DNA of 64,000 bases from Gammaproteobacteria bacterium (lineage in GTDB: Bacteria; Pseudomonadota; Gammaproteobacteria; Burkholderiales; Rhodocyclaceae): positions 1 to 64,000 of the forward strand of contig JAHJVE010000020.1 of assembly GCA_018828385.1 (NCBI GenBank). The letters run 5' to 3'. This document shows, one piece after another, positions 7,672-17,198 of this stretch (positions are counted from its first letter, which is position 1; each line of letters begins with the position of its first letter). Position numbers and translations under genes: made by a program. The notes under the pieces were generated by a model. The model did no database searches and was not told where the DNA came from. It saw only the letters and a program-made list of their open reading frames with translations.

Positions 7672-10026
7672 ATGCTAGACAACCCGATCCCTCTGCTGGG
7701 CATCACCATCCTGGTGGTTTTGGCCGGGCTGTTCGCCATCCGGCCGCTGCGCCGGGCGGTGATCACCCGGCCCATTTTTTCAGCCTACCGCAAGGTGCTG
7801 CCGCAGATGTCCGATACCGAGCGCGATGCGCTCGAGGCCGGTTCCGTCTGGTGGGAAGGTGAACTGTTCCGTGGCAAGCCGGACTGGAAGAAGCTCCACG
7901 CCTATCCGGTGCCGACGCTGACACCGGCCGAGCAGTCCTTCCTCGATAACGAATGCGAGGAAGCCTGCCGCCTGGTCGATGACTGGAAGGTAACGCACGA
8001 ACTCTACGACCTGCCGCACGAAGCCTGGCGCTACATCAAGGACAAGGGCTTCCTCGGCATGATCATCCCGAAGAAGTACGGCGGCCTGGAATTCTCGGCC
8101 TACGCCCATTCGCAGGTGGTGACCAAGCTGTCGACGCGTTCCTCCGCGCTGTCGGTATCGGTCATGGTGCCCAACTCGCTCGGCCCGGCCGAACTGCTGC
8201 TGCACTACGGCACCGAGGAGCAGAAGAACCACTACCTGCCGCGCCTGGCCAAGGGCATCGAGGTGCCGGCCTTCGCGCTGACCAGCCCGTGGGCCGGTTC
8301 CGACGCGGCCTCCATTCCCGATACCGGCGTGATCTGCAAGGGCTTGTACCAGGGCAAGGAAGTTCTGGGCATGCGCGTCAGCTGGGACAAGCGCTACATC
8401 ACGCTGGCCCCGGTGTGCACGGTGTTCGGCCTGGCCTTCCACCTGTTCGATCCGGACGGCCTGTTGGGCGACAAGAAGCACATCGGCATCACCTGTGCGC
8501 TGGTGCCCTACGACCACCCGGGCGTCGATACCGGCCGCCGCCACTTCCCGCTCAACGCCATGTTCATGAACGGCCCGACGCGCGGCAAGGAAGTGTTCAT
8601 GCCGCTCGACTTCATCATCGGCGGCCCGAAGATGGCCGGCCAGGGCTGGCGCATGCTGATGGAGTGCCTGGCGGCCGGTCGCTCCATCTCGCTGCCGTCG
8701 TCCAATACCGGCATGGCGCAGATGACGGCACGTGCCGTCGGCGGTTACGCCCGCGTCCGTTCGCAATTCAAGATGGCCGTCGGCAAGTTCGAGGGCGTCG
8801 AGGAAGCATTGACCCGCATCGGTGCCTACACCTACATGATGGATGCCGTGCGCAAGATGACCGCCGGTGCCGTCGATCTGGGCGAGAAGCCGTCGGTCGT
8901 TTCCGCCATCGCCAAGTACCACGTCACCGAGCGCGCCCGCCAGGTGGTCAATGACGGCATGGATGTCATCGGCGGCAAGGGCATCTGCCTCGGCCCCAAC
9001 AACTTCCTCGGCCGCGCCTACCAGCAGGTGCCGGTGGCGATCACCGTCGAAGGCGCCAACATCCTGACCCGTTCGCTGATCATCTTCGGCCAGGGCGCCA
9101 TTCGCTGCCATCCCTACCTGCTGCCGGAAATGCAGGCAGCGCAGAACCCGGATGCGAAGAAGGGCCTGGTCGATTTCGACAAGGCGCTGTTCGGCCATAT
9201 CGGCTTCACCATCAAGAATTGCCTGCGCGCCCTCTGGCTGGGCATGACCGGCTCGCACTTCGTTGGCGTCAATGCCGACGTGGCGCCGGAAATGAAGCGC
9301 TACTACCAGCAACTGACCCGCTTCTCGGCCGCCTTTGCCTTCCTGTCCGACGTGTCGCTGCTGGTGCTGGGTGGCAGCGTCAAGCGCCGCGAGAAGCTGT
9401 CGGCCCGCTTGGGCGACATCCTGGCCCAGATGTACCTGATCTCCTGCACCCTGAAGCGCTACGAAGCCGAAGGCCGCAAGAAGGAAGACTCCGCCCTGGC
9501 CCACTGGGCAATCTGGGATGCGATGTACAAGGCGCAGCAGGCCTTCGATGGTGTCCTCGCCAATTTCCCGGTGCGCTTCATTGCTGCCGTGGTCAATCGC
9601 ATCATCTTCCCGTGGGGTCACCCCTACGTCGTGCCGTCCGACGAGATTGGTCATCAGGTCGCCAAGTCGCTGATCGCCCCGTCTGCCACCCGCGACCGCC
9701 TGACCGCTGAATGCTTCCTGCCGCTGGTCGAGAACGAGCCGGTCGGCGCCATCGAACTGGCGCTCAAGGCAACGTTGGAAGCCGAGCCGATCGAGGCCAA
9801 GATCCGCGCCGCCGAAAAGGCTGGCCGCTTCGACAACAACCCGCAGGCCAACGTGCGTGATATCGCCATCGTCGCCTTCGAGGTGGGTGTCATCACGGCA
9901 GCCGAATACGAAATCATGAAGCGCCGCAACCACCTGCGCGACATCGTGGTGCATGTCGATGACTTCCCGTTCGACTACAACGTCGCCACCGCCAACAAAC
10001 CGGCCGAGTGCCGCATGGCTGCTTGA
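7672..10026 (+). CDS. fadE: Long-chain acyl-CoA dehydrogenase, FadE type
   Basis: This FAD enzyme carries out the first oxidation of beta-oxidation, acyl-CoA to trans-2-enoyl-CoA. The 784-residue length is typical of the large FadE class. An N-terminal hydrophobic segment (residues 8-25, LLGITILVVLAGLFAI) suggests membrane attachment. The acyl-CoA dehydrogenase core follows, with FLGMIIPKKYGGLEFSAYAH, FALTSPWAGSDAASIPDTG and RVFQ-equivalent C-terminal helices, and then the long C-terminal FadE-specific region. It has a clear AAAGGAGA ribosome binding site. It follows the TetR gene and probably shares its operator-controlled promoter. Confidence 0.93.
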   Translation: MLDNPIPLLGITILVVLAGLFAIRPLRRAVITRPIFSAYRKVLPQMSDTERDALEAGSVWWEGELFRGKPDWKKLHAYPVPTLTPAEQSFLDNECEEACRLVDDWKVTHELYDLPHEAWRYIKDKGFLGMIIPKKYGGLEFSAYAHSQVVTKLSTRSSALSVSVMVPNSLGPAELLLHYGTEEQKNHYLPRLAKGIEVPAFALTSPWAGSDAASIPDTGVICKGLYQGKEVLGMRVSWDKRYITLAPVCTVFGLAFHLFDPDGLLGDKKHIGITCALVPYDHPGVDTGRRHFPLNAMFMNGPTRGKEVFMPLDFIIGGPKMAGQGWRMLMECLAAGRSISLPSSNTGMAQMTARAVGGYARVRSQFKMAVGKFEGVEEALTRIGAYTYMMDAVRKMTAGAVDLGEKPSVVSAIAKYHVTERARQVVNDGMDVIGGKGICLGPNNFLGRAYQQVPVAITVEGANILTRSLIIFGQGAIRCHPYLLPEMQAAQNPDAKKGLVDFDKALFGHIGFTIKNCLRALWLGMTGSHFVGVNADVAPEMKRYYQQLTRFSAAFAFLSDVSLLVLGGSVKRREKLSARLGDILAQMYLISCTLKRYEAEGRKKEDSALAHWAIWDAMYKAQQAFDGVLANFPVRFIAAVVNRIIFPWGHPYVVPSDEIGHQVAKSLIAPSATRDRLTAECFLPLVENEPVGAIELALKATLEAEPIEAKIRAAEKAGRFDNNPQANVRDIAIVAFEVGVITAAEYEIMKRRNHLRDIVVHVDDFPFDYNVATANKPAECRMAA

Positions 10027-10040
10027 GGTAACGATTCGAC

Positions 10041-10125
10041 GCAAAGGCGCGAAGACGCCAAGGTGACGCCAAGAGATTCGCTCGACGAATTTCCTTTACG
10101 AATCCTTTGCGTCTCTGCGTCTTTG
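10041..10125. repeat. Long imperfect hairpin repeat in the fadE-thiolase gap
   Basis: The arm GCAAAGGCGCGAAGACGCC (with AAGG following) pairs with CCTTTGCGTCTCTGCGTC (with TTTGC following), 19 of 23 positions complementary. An inner GATTCG/CGAATC pair lies between the arms. Repetitive 'GCAAAGACGCAAAG' hairpins of this style occur between genes in many proteobacteria. It may attenuate transcription or stabilise mRNA ends within the operon. Confidence 0.6.
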
Positions 10126-10142
10126 CGGTGAAAGGTTTTGAC

Positions 10143-11426
10143 ATGAAAACAATCTATGTAGTCGACGGCGCCCGGACGCCGTTCCTGAAAGCCCAGAAAG
10201 GGCCGGGACCGTTTGCGGCTTCCGACCTGGCCACCCAGGCTGGCCGGGCGCTGTTGCTGCGCCAGCCGTTCGAGCCGTCCGATCTGGACGAGGTGATCCT
10301 CGGCTGCGCCGCGCCGTCGCCGGATGAAACCAATATCGGCCGCATGGTCGCGCTGCGCCTTGGCTGCGGCAAGAAGGTGCCGGGCTGGACGGTGATGCGC
10401 AACTGCGCCTCCGGCATGCAGGCCATCGACTCGGCCATCGCCAACATCCAGTGCGGGCGTTCCGAGCTGGTCTTGGCCGGTGGCGTCGACGCCCTGTCGC
10501 GGGCACCGCTGCTCTATTCAGACGCCATGGTGCGCTGGTTCGCCGGCATGATGTCGCTGCGCACCGCCGGCCAGAAGCTGCAGCACTTCCTGAAGCTGCG
10601 TCCGGCCATGTTGCTGACGCCGGTCATCGGCCTGATGAAGGGCCTGACCGACCCGGTGGTCGGCCTGCTGATGGGCCAGACAGCCGAGAACCTGGCGTGG
10701 AAGTTTGGTATCAGCCGGCAGCAGATGGACGAATTCGCCGTGCGCAGCCACCAGCGCAGCATCGCCGGCCGGCAAGCCGGGCATCTGGCCGAGATCGTGC
10801 CGGTGGTCGACGGGCAGGGGAATGTCTATGCCGACGATGACGGCGTGCGGGCCGATGCGACGCTGGCCGGCATGGCCAAGCCGAAGCCCTTCTTCGACAA
10901 GAAGTACGGCAACATCACCGCCGCCAATAGTTCGCAGATTACCGATGGCGCTGCCTGGGTGCTGCTCGCTTCGGAAGAGGCCGTGCAGAAATGGGGCCTC
11001 AAGCCGATTGGCAAGATCGTCGACAGCGAGTGGGCCGGCCTGGAGCCGGAGCAGATGGGTCTCGGCCCGGTGCATGCATCAACCCCCATCCTGCAGCGCC
11101 ACGGCCTGAGCCTGGCCGACATCGATTACTGGGAACTGAACGAGGCCTTCGCCGCGCAGGTGCTGGCTTGCCAGGCGGCCTGGAAGGACGATGCCTATTG
11201 CCGCGAGCAGCTCGATCTGCCGGGGGCGCTGGGCGAAATCCCGGAAGATCGCCTGAACGTCGATGGCGGCGCCGTCTCGGTCGGCCATCCGGTCGGTGCC
11301 TCGGGGGCGCGCATCGTGCTGCATCTGCTGCATGTGCTGCGCCGCAACCAGGCCCGGCGCGGCATTGCCACCATCTGTATCGGCGGCGGCCTGGGCGGCG
11401 CCATGCTGGTCGAGAGCCTGAACTGA
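10143..11426 (+). CDS. Acetyl-CoA acyltransferase (thiolase)
   Basis: A 427-residue thiolase that cleaves 3-ketoacyl-CoA with CoA in the last step of beta-oxidation. The acylated cysteine is C88 in RNCASGMQAID. The conserved NEAFAAQVLACQAA, GHPVGASGARIVLHLL and CIGGGLGGAML blocks supply the remaining catalytic residues. I start it at the ATG at 10143 (MKTIYVVDGARTPF). The C-terminal half contains a short insertion typical of the FadI-like branch. It lies behind the hairpin repeat after fadE and 1 nt before the DegV gene, so it belongs to the same transcription unit. Confidence 0.92.
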   Translation: MKTIYVVDGARTPFLKAQKGPGPFAASDLATQAGRALLLRQPFEPSDLDEVILGCAAPSPDETNIGRMVALRLGCGKKVPGWTVMRNCASGMQAIDSAIANIQCGRSELVLAGGVDALSRAPLLYSDAMVRWFAGMMSLRTAGQKLQHFLKLRPAMLLTPVIGLMKGLTDPVVGLLMGQTAENLAWKFGISRQQMDEFAVRSHQRSIAGRQAGHLAEIVPVVDGQGNVYADDDGVRADATLAGMAKPKPFFDKKYGNITAANSSQITDGAAWVLLASEEAVQKWGLKPIGKIVDSEWAGLEPEQMGLGPVHASTPILQRHGLSLADIDYWELNEAFAAQVLACQAAWKDDAYCREQLDLPGALGEIPEDRLNVDGGAVSVGHPVGASGARIVLHLLHVLRRNQARRGIATICIGGGLGGAMLVESLN

Positions 11427-11427
11427 C

Positions 11428-12372
11428 ATGCGGATCGGTATCGTTGTCGATTCCGCCTGTGACCTGCCGCGCGATTTTCTCGACAAACATGGCGTACTGG
11501 TCATGCCGATCACCCTGCGCATCGGCGACGCACTGATCGAGGATCGCCGCCACCCCGAGGAAACGCAGGCCTTCTACGCCCGGCATCTCGACCGCAAGAG
11601 CGAGGATTTCGCCGAGTCCATCCCGTATTCGGTATCGCAGATCGAGCGCCTGTTTCTTGAGCGCCTGGTGCTCGATTACGACTACGTGTTCTGCCTGACC
11701 ATCACCAGCACGCGCAGTCCGATTTTTGATCACGCCATGCAGGCCTCGCGGGCGATTCTCACCAAATACAAGGCCATCCGTCGCGACGCCGGCATGGAAG
11801 AGCGTTTCGGGCTGGCCGTGTTTTCCACGCGCAACCTGTTCACCGGCCAGGCTGTGCCGGTCGCCGAAGCTGTACGGCTGATCCGCCTGGGCGGCTTGCC
11901 CAGCGAAATCGGTGCACGCCTGAAACAGTTGATCGACGAAACCCATACCTACCTGGTGCCGGCCGATCTCTTCCATATTTACAAGCGGGCCTCGAAAAAG
12001 GGCGATACCAGCCTGGGCTGGAGTTCCTACACGCTGGGTACCTGGCTGGATGTCAAGCCCATCCTGCACTGCCACCGCGACGTGACGACGACGGTGGACA
12101 AGGTGCGCGGTTTCACGGCCGGTGTCGAGCAGTTGTTCGACAAGGCGGTGCAGCGGATAAACGATGGCCTGGATGCGCCGAGCATCTGCATCAGCTATGG
12201 CGGTGAGCCGGCGCTGGTCGCTCGCATGTCGGGCTATGCCCGCCTGGCCAAGGCCGCCGAGGATAACGGCGTGCAAATACATGTGTCGCCGATGAGCAAG
12301 ACGGCGGCCGTCAATGTCGGGCCGGGTGCCCTGTCGCTGGCTTTTGCCGCCAAGGGCCACCAGGCTCATTGA
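11428..12372 (+). CDS. DegV family fatty-acid-binding protein
   Basis: A 314-residue DegV-family protein. The N-terminal GIVVDSACDLPRDFLDKHG and the following VMPITLRIGD are typical. In Gram-positive bacteria DegV/FakB proteins hold a fatty acid for phosphorylation by FakA; no FakA partner is visible here. The gene sits between a thiolase and a FadJ-like enzyme and is nearly joined to both (1 and 10 nt), which supports a role in binding fatty acid or acyl groups during degradation (inference). It is somewhat longer than the usual 280 residues. Confidence 0.85.
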   Translation: MRIGIVVDSACDLPRDFLDKHGVLVMPITLRIGDALIEDRRHPEETQAFYARHLDRKSEDFAESIPYSVSQIERLFLERLVLDYDYVFCLTITSTRSPIFDHAMQASRAILTKYKAIRRDAGMEERFGLAVFSTRNLFTGQAVPVAEAVRLIRLGGLPSEIGARLKQLIDETHTYLVPADLFHIYKRASKKGDTSLGWSSYTLGTWLDVKPILHCHRDVTTTVDKVRGFTAGVEQLFDKAVQRINDGLDAPSICISYGGEPALVARMSGYARLAKAAEDNGVQIHVSPMSKTAAVNVGPGALSLAFAAKGHQAH

Positions 12373-12382
12373 GGACAATGCA

Positions 12383-14299
12383 ATGAATGTGAATCTGCAA
12401 AACTGGACGCTGACCGTTGATACCCAGGGCATCGCCACCGCGACCCTGGACAAGGCGGGCGAATCCGCCAACTCCCTGTCGGGCGAGGTCATGCGGGAAT
12501 TCTCCTCGCTTCTCGATCAACTCGATGTCTATCCGCCCAAGGGCCTGATCATCCGCTCCGGCAAGGACGCCGGATTCATCGCAGGCGCCGACATCGGCGA
12601 GTTCTCCCAACTCGATACGCCGGAAAAGGGCCGGGCGCTGGTCGAGCGTGGCTGGGCGCTGTTCAACCGTCTGGAGGCGGTCAAGTACCCGACCCTGGCG
12701 CTGGTCCGTGGCCATTGCCTCGGGGGCGGCCTGGAACTGGCGCTGGCCTGCCGCTACCTGCTGGCGGTCGACGAATCGGGCACCAAGATGGGCCTGCCTG
12801 AGGTCATGCTCGGCATCTTCCCCGGCTGGGGCGGCATGCTCCGCCTGCCCAAGCGGGTCGGCCCGGCCGCCGCGCTGGACATGATGCTGACCGGCAAGAC
12901 CCTTGACGCCAAGCGGGCCAAAAAAATGGGCCTGGCCGACGATTGCGTGCCGCCGCGCGTCATGGAGATGGCTGCCCGTCAGCTGGTTGTGTCCGGCCAG
13001 CCGCGCCGTCCGTTACCCTTCATGCAACGACTGATGAACGGCCCACTGAAGAGTGTTGTCGCCAATGGCGCCCGCAAGCAAGTGGCGAAAAAGGCACGGC
13101 CGCAACACTATCCGGCCCCCTACGCCATCATCGACCTGTGGCAGAAGTACGACGGCAACGCGCTGGCCGCGCCGGAAGTGGTGGACCGCATCATTTCGTC
13201 GCCGACCGCCCGCAACCTGCTCCGCGTGTTCCGTCTGCAAGAACGCCTCAAGGCCTTCGGCAAGGATTCCGATTTCAAGGCCAGGCGCGTGCATGTGATT
13301 GGTGCCGGCGTGATGGGTGGCGATATCGCCGCCTGGTGTGCCTTGCGCGGCATGACCGTGACCTTGCAGGATCAGACGCTGGAGCGCATGTCACCCGCCC
13401 TGAAGCGCGCCCATGCCCTGTTCACCAAGAAACTGCGCGACCCCCTCAGGGCCCGCGCCGCCTTCGACCGCCTGATTCCCGACCCGCAAGGCGACGGCGT
13501 GCCGCACGCCGACGTGATCATCGAAGCCATCTTCGAGAACGTCGAGGCCAAGCATGCGCTGTTCCGCGCTCTGGAGCCACGCATGAAGCCCGGTGCCGTA
13601 CTCGCCACCAACACCTCCAGCCTCAAGCTGGAAGACCTGCGCACCGTGCTGCAACGACCGGAACGCCTGGTCGGCATCCACTTCTTCAACCCGGTATCGA
13701 TGATGCCGCTGGTCGAAGTGGTCGAGGCCGAAGGCGCCGATCCGGCTGCCGTGCAGGCCGCCTGCGCCTTCGTCAAGCAGATCGACAAGCTGCCGCTGCC
13801 GGTCAAGAGCGCCCCCGGCTTCCTGGTCAACGCCGTGCTGGCGCCGTACATGCTGGCCGCCATGCGGGCGGTGGACGAGGGCGTGTCGCCGGAGACTGTC
13901 GACGAAGCCATGCTCGCCTTCGGCATGCCGATGGGGCCGATTGAGCTGATCGACACCGTTGGCCTCGACATTGCCATGGCGGCCGGCAAGCAACTGGCCA
14001 GTGGCGCCGATGCGCCGAAATGCCTGCTGCAGCGGGTGGAGAAAAACCAGCTTGGCAAGAAGAGCGGGCAGGGTTTCTACGCCTGGTCCGCAGGCAAGGC
14101 CGCCAAGCGTAGTGCCAGCGCGGTTCCCGCCGGCCTGGCAGAAAAGCTGGCCAAGCCGCTGATCGACCGGGTCGAGCAGCTGGTTGCCGACGGCGTCGTG
14201 GCTGACGGCGAACTGGCCGATGCCGGCGTAATTTTTGGCACCGGCTTTGCACCATTTACCGGCGGACCGTTGAATTACCGCTCAACAACGCGGCGTTGA
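12383..14299 (+). CDS. Enoyl-CoA hydratase/3-hydroxyacyl-CoA dehydrogenase (FadJ/FadB-like)
   Basis: A 638-residue bifunctional enzyme that hydrates 2-enoyl-CoA and oxidises the resulting 3-hydroxyacyl-CoA. The N-terminal crotonase domain (about 10-200) has IAGADIGEFSQL, GHCLGGGLELALACRYLLA and LPEVMLGIFPGWGG. The NAD-binding domain starts near residue 305 with VHVIGAGVMGGDIAAWCA, followed by NTSSLKLEDL, IHFFNPVSMMPLVEVV and the C-terminal helices. The start at 12383 has GAGG upstream. The protein ends abruptly after GTGFAPFTGGPLNY; related proteins usually continue some 30 residues, so the C-terminus may be shortened. It closes the fadE operon. Confidence 0.9.
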   Translation: MNVNLQNWTLTVDTQGIATATLDKAGESANSLSGEVMREFSSLLDQLDVYPPKGLIIRSGKDAGFIAGADIGEFSQLDTPEKGRALVERGWALFNRLEAVKYPTLALVRGHCLGGGLELALACRYLLAVDESGTKMGLPEVMLGIFPGWGGMLRLPKRVGPAAALDMMLTGKTLDAKRAKKMGLADDCVPPRVMEMAARQLVVSGQPRRPLPFMQRLMNGPLKSVVANGARKQVAKKARPQHYPAPYAIIDLWQKYDGNALAAPEVVDRIISSPTARNLLRVFRLQERLKAFGKDSDFKARRVHVIGAGVMGGDIAAWCALRGMTVTLQDQTLERMSPALKRAHALFTKKLRDPLRARAAFDRLIPDPQGDGVPHADVIIEAIFENVEAKHALFRALEPRMKPGAVLATNTSSLKLEDLRTVLQRPERLVGIHFFNPVSMMPLVEVVEAEGADPAAVQAACAFVKQIDKLPLPVKSAPGFLVNAVLAPYMLAAMRAVDEGVSPETVDEAMLAFGMPMGPIELIDTVGLDIAMAAGKQLASGADAPKCLLQRVEKNQLGKKSGQGFYAWSAGKAAKRSASAVPAGLAEKLAKPLIDRVEQLVADGVVADGELADAGVIFGTGFAPFTGGPLNYRSTTRR

Positions 14300-14348
14300 T
14301 GTTGTGTCTTTACAACAACGTGTAAATATATTTTTGATCAAACAAAAT

Positions 14349-14366
14349 TTCAAACGTCTGTTTGAG
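14349..14366 (+). promoter_or_regulatory. PsrA-like operator upstream of fadL
   Basis: TTCAAACGTCTGTTTGAG is a near-palindrome 61 nt before the fadL start. Its left half TTCAAACG is identical to the left halves at 6915 and 19431, pointing to control by the same TetR protein. Confidence 0.65.
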
Positions 14367-14427
14367 TTCTAATCGTTTCACCAAACCGGGTTTCATACCC
14401 ACCACAATCACAATAGGAGACATATCG

Positions 14428-15699
14428 ATGCACAAGAAAATCACCCTGCGCCTGATTCCGGCGTTGATCGCTGTGACGTTTTCCGGTGGCGCATTTGCCG
14501 CGGCCTTTCAGCTGACCGGCCAAAGTGCCTCGGGCGTGGGTATCGCCAACGCCGGTGCGGCTGCAGCAGCCGAGGATACCAGCACACTCTATTACAACCC
14601 GGCCGGGATGACCTATCTGCCCGAGGGGCACAACATCAGCTTCGCCACGACGCTGCTCGATCGGAGCACTCACTTCACCAATGAGGGTACGGTTGGCTAT
14701 GCTGCTGGTGCTTTTCCGGTCGGCGATAACGGTGGAAATGGCGGCGGCTTGAATGCCGTTCCTGCCCTCTATTATTCCTATTCACTGGCTCCTCAGTGGC
14801 GTCTGGGTCTGGCGATCAATCCAACTTTTGCTGATGAGACGGAATATGACAAGAATTTTGTCGGCCGCTATTCCGGCTTGAAGACCAAAATTCGGGTTAT
14901 CAACGTCAATCCGTCCGTCGCTTATAAGGTGAATGATGCGCTGTCGCTCGCTGTCGGCATCAATTTTGCCAAGGCTAATGTGGAATTTCAGCAGGCGGTA
15001 CCAAGATTTGGTCAGTCGGATGGTCTAGGTACCCTCGAGGGTGATGCAACTGGCTGGGGCTACAACTTGGGTCTGATGTATCAGGTGTCGAAGGATACCC
15101 GCGTTGGCCTGAGCTATCGCTCGAAGATCAAGTTCGATCTGGAAGGTAGCCAGACAGTTCCAGTGCTCGGGGTTGATCGTGCAATCACAGCTGAACTGAC
15201 AACGCCGGACACGGCTTCTCTTGCCATTCACCACCAGTTGAATCCGAAGTGGGCGGTCTTGGCTGATTACACCTGGACCGGTTGGAGCAGTCTGCAGCGA
15301 CTGGAGCCAATGACGACTACCGGCGCGCGTGCTGTGGCACCGCTGCGTTACAACTTCAAGGACACCTATCGTGTTGGCTTGGGTACCACTTACCAATTGA
15401 ATGACCAGTGGATGCTGCGACTGGGTGTTGCCTTTGATAAGGGTGCAGTTCCCGACGACGCTTCCCGCACGATGACCGTGCCGGATCAGGATCGAACCTG
15501 GCTGGCAATCGGTGCGAAGTGGAAGATCACCCCGAAGGCCTCGCTTGACATCGGTTATGCCCACCTGTTCGTGAAGGATGCCAAGACAGCCCGGAACGTG
15601 TACAGCGACGTCAATGAAACGCAGTTGAGACAGACCGTCCGCGGCAAGTTCGAGACCTCTGCCGACATGCTGTCGCTCCAGCTTAACTACGCGTTCTAA
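14428..15699 (+). CDS. fadL: Outer-membrane long-chain fatty-acid transporter, FadL/OmpP1 family
   Basis: A 423-residue outer-membrane beta barrel that lets long-chain fatty acids or other hydrophobic compounds diffuse into the cell. A signal peptide (residues 1-24) ends at AFAA, and the mature protein begins AFQLTGQSASGVGIANAGAA, the plug segment characteristic of FadL. NPAGMTYL follows, alternating beta strands fill the rest, and the terminal residue is Phe (QLNYAF), as in outer-membrane proteins. The ATG at 14428 has AGGAGA upstream. It stands as a single gene between the operator at 14349 and the terminator at 15725. Confidence 0.92.
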   Translation: MHKKITLRLIPALIAVTFSGGAFAAAFQLTGQSASGVGIANAGAAAAAEDTSTLYYNPAGMTYLPEGHNISFATTLLDRSTHFTNEGTVGYAAGAFPVGDNGGNGGGLNAVPALYYSYSLAPQWRLGLAINPTFADETEYDKNFVGRYSGLKTKIRVINVNPSVAYKVNDALSLAVGINFAKANVEFQQAVPRFGQSDGLGTLEGDATGWGYNLGLMYQVSKDTRVGLSYRSKIKFDLEGSQTVPVLGVDRAITAELTTPDTASLAIHHQLNPKWAVLADYTWTGWSSLQRLEPMTTTGARAVAPLRYNFKDTYRVGLGTTYQLNDQWMLRLGVAFDKGAVPDDASRTMTVPDQDRTWLAIGAKWKITPKASLDIGYAHLFVKDAKTARNVYSDVNETQLRQTVRGKFETSADMLSLQLNYAF

Positions 15700-15724
15700 C
15701 CGAATCAATCCTTGCGTGACTATT

Positions 15725-15751
15725 ATCCCCGGCATGTCCGGGGATTTTTTT
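15725..15751 (+). terminator. Rho-independent terminator after fadL
   Basis: ATCCCCGG and CCGGGGAT form an 8-bp stem with a CATGT loop, followed by a run of T. Confidence 0.88.
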
Positions 15752-15782
15752 ACCCCTTGCTGTTGCACGTAGGGTGATCGAC

Positions 15783-17198
15783 ATGGCTTTCGCTCCTGAT
15801 CTTGGTGCGCTGCTTGGCGTTCAGCGCCAGGCTTTCCTGGCCGACCCCCAGCCGGATATCGCATCGCGGCTCGACCGCCTGCGTCGTCTCGAAAGCCTGC
15901 TCCTCCAGCACGGCGATGAGATTTCGGCAGCGATCGACGCGGATTTTTCCGGCCGGCCCGGCATGGAAACCGGGCTGCTCGAACTCTTCCCGAGCCTTGC
16001 GGGCATTGCCTATGCCCGCAAGAATCTGGCGCGCTGGATGCGTGATGAGCGGCGACATGTCGCGCTGTGGTTCCTGCCCGGCCGGGCGCGGGTGCGCTGG
16101 CAGCCGCTGGGTGTGGTCGGCATCGTCGTGCCATGGAACTACCCGCTGTATCTGGCCATCGGCCCGCTCACCGCCGCGCTGGCGGCCGGAAATCGCGCGC
16201 TGGTCAAGCTTTCCGAATTCACCCCGCGATTTGCCGAATGCTTTGCCAGGCTTGTCGCCGCCCGGTTTGCGCCGGACGAAGTGGCCATCGTGCAAGGGGA
16301 TGCCGCGGTAGCCGAACAATTCTGCCGCTTGCCGTTCGATGCCCTGCTGTTCACCGGCTCGACGGCGATTGGCCGGCGGGTGATGGCGGCGGCCGCCGAG
16401 AACCTGACGCCGCTGACCCTTGAACTGGGTGGCAAGTCGCCGGTCGTGATCGCGCCGGATTTTGACCTGAAGCTGGCGGCACGCCGTATCGTTTTTGGCA
16501 AGTTGCTCAATGCCGGCCAGACCTGCGTGGCACCGGACTATGTGCTGGTGCCACGCGGCAGCGAGGGCGCCTTTGCCGAGGCGGTGCGCCAGGCAGCCCG
16601 CCAGCTTTACGGCGACGGCAGGAATGGCGACTACGCCAGCATCATCAATGACCGGCAACACGCCCGCTTGCTCGGCCTGCTCGATGAAGTAAAGGCGAAG
16701 GGCGCGCGCTGCCTGCCGCTGTTCGACGGCGAGGGGGCGTTGCCCGGGCGCCGGCTGATGCCGCATGTCGTGCTCGATATGCCGCTCGATTCAGCCCTGA
16801 TGCGCGACGAAATCTTTGGCCCGCTGTTGCCCGTGCTGCCCTATGACACGCTCGATCAGGCGGTCGATTTCATCAATGGCCGGGATCGGCCCTTGGCGCT
16901 CTACCTGTTCGACAACGATCGGCGACGGGTGGAAAGCCTGATCGACCGCACCCGCTCGGGCGGCGTGACGGTCAACGATTGCATGCTGCACGTGGCGCAG
17001 GACGACCTGCCCTTCGGTGGCATTGGCGCGAGTGGCATGGGGCAGTATCACGGCACTGAGGGGTTTCGCACCTTTTCGAAGGCGCGGCCGATCTTCCGTC
17101 AGGCGCGTTTCAATACGCTGCCCTTGCTGGCGCCGCCTTACGGCGAGCGAGCGCAACGCCTGCTCAAGCTGATGCTGGGCTGGGGGCGGGGCAAATGA
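15783..17198 (+). CDS. Aldehyde dehydrogenase (coniferyl-aldehyde dehydrogenase type)
   Basis: A 471-residue NAD(P)-dependent aldehyde dehydrogenase that oxidises an aldehyde to the acid. Visible family blocks are VVPWNYPLYLAIGPL, the nucleotide-binding FTGSTAIGRRVM, ELGGKSPVVIAPD (general base Glu), the catalytic cysteine in NAGQTCVAPDYVLVP, and EIFGPLLPVL. The short form without an N-terminal extension resembles coniferyl-aldehyde and long-chain aldehyde dehydrogenases. It overlaps the next gene by 4 nt and is followed by a GMC oxidoreductase that could make its aldehyde from an alcohol. A GTG three codons upstream is an alternative start. Confidence 0.9.
   Translation: MAFAPDLGALLGVQRQAFLADPQPDIASRLDRLRRLESLLLQHGDEISAAIDADFSGRPGMETGLLELFPSLAGIAYARKNLARWMRDERRHVALWFLPGRARVRWQPLGVVGIVVPWNYPLYLAIGPLTAALAAGNRALVKLSEFTPRFAECFARLVAARFAPDEVAIVQGDAAVAEQFCRLPFDALLFTGSTAIGRRVMAAAAENLTPLTLELGGKSPVVIAPDFDLKLAARRIVFGKLLNAGQTCVAPDYVLVPRGSEGAFAEAVRQAARQLYGDGRNGDYASIINDRQHARLLGLLDEVKAKGARCLPLFDGEGALPGRRLMPHVVLDMPLDSALMRDEIFGPLLPVLPYDTLDQAVDFINGRDRPLALYLFDNDRRRVESLIDRTRSGGVTVNDCMLHVAQDDLPFGGIGASGMGQYHGTEGFRTFSKARPIFRQARFNTLPLLAPPYGERAQRLLKLMLGWGRGK

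Noticed and set aside
16975..16995. Core-like TGACGGTCAACG in the aldehyde dehydrogenase gene; similar cores at about 34733 (dnaN), 30018 (reverse transcriptase) and 40718 (hybrid kinase)
   Set aside because: These lack the A-tract/GGCC/AATT parts and encode conserved TVN or LTVE protein segments, so they are explained by coding.
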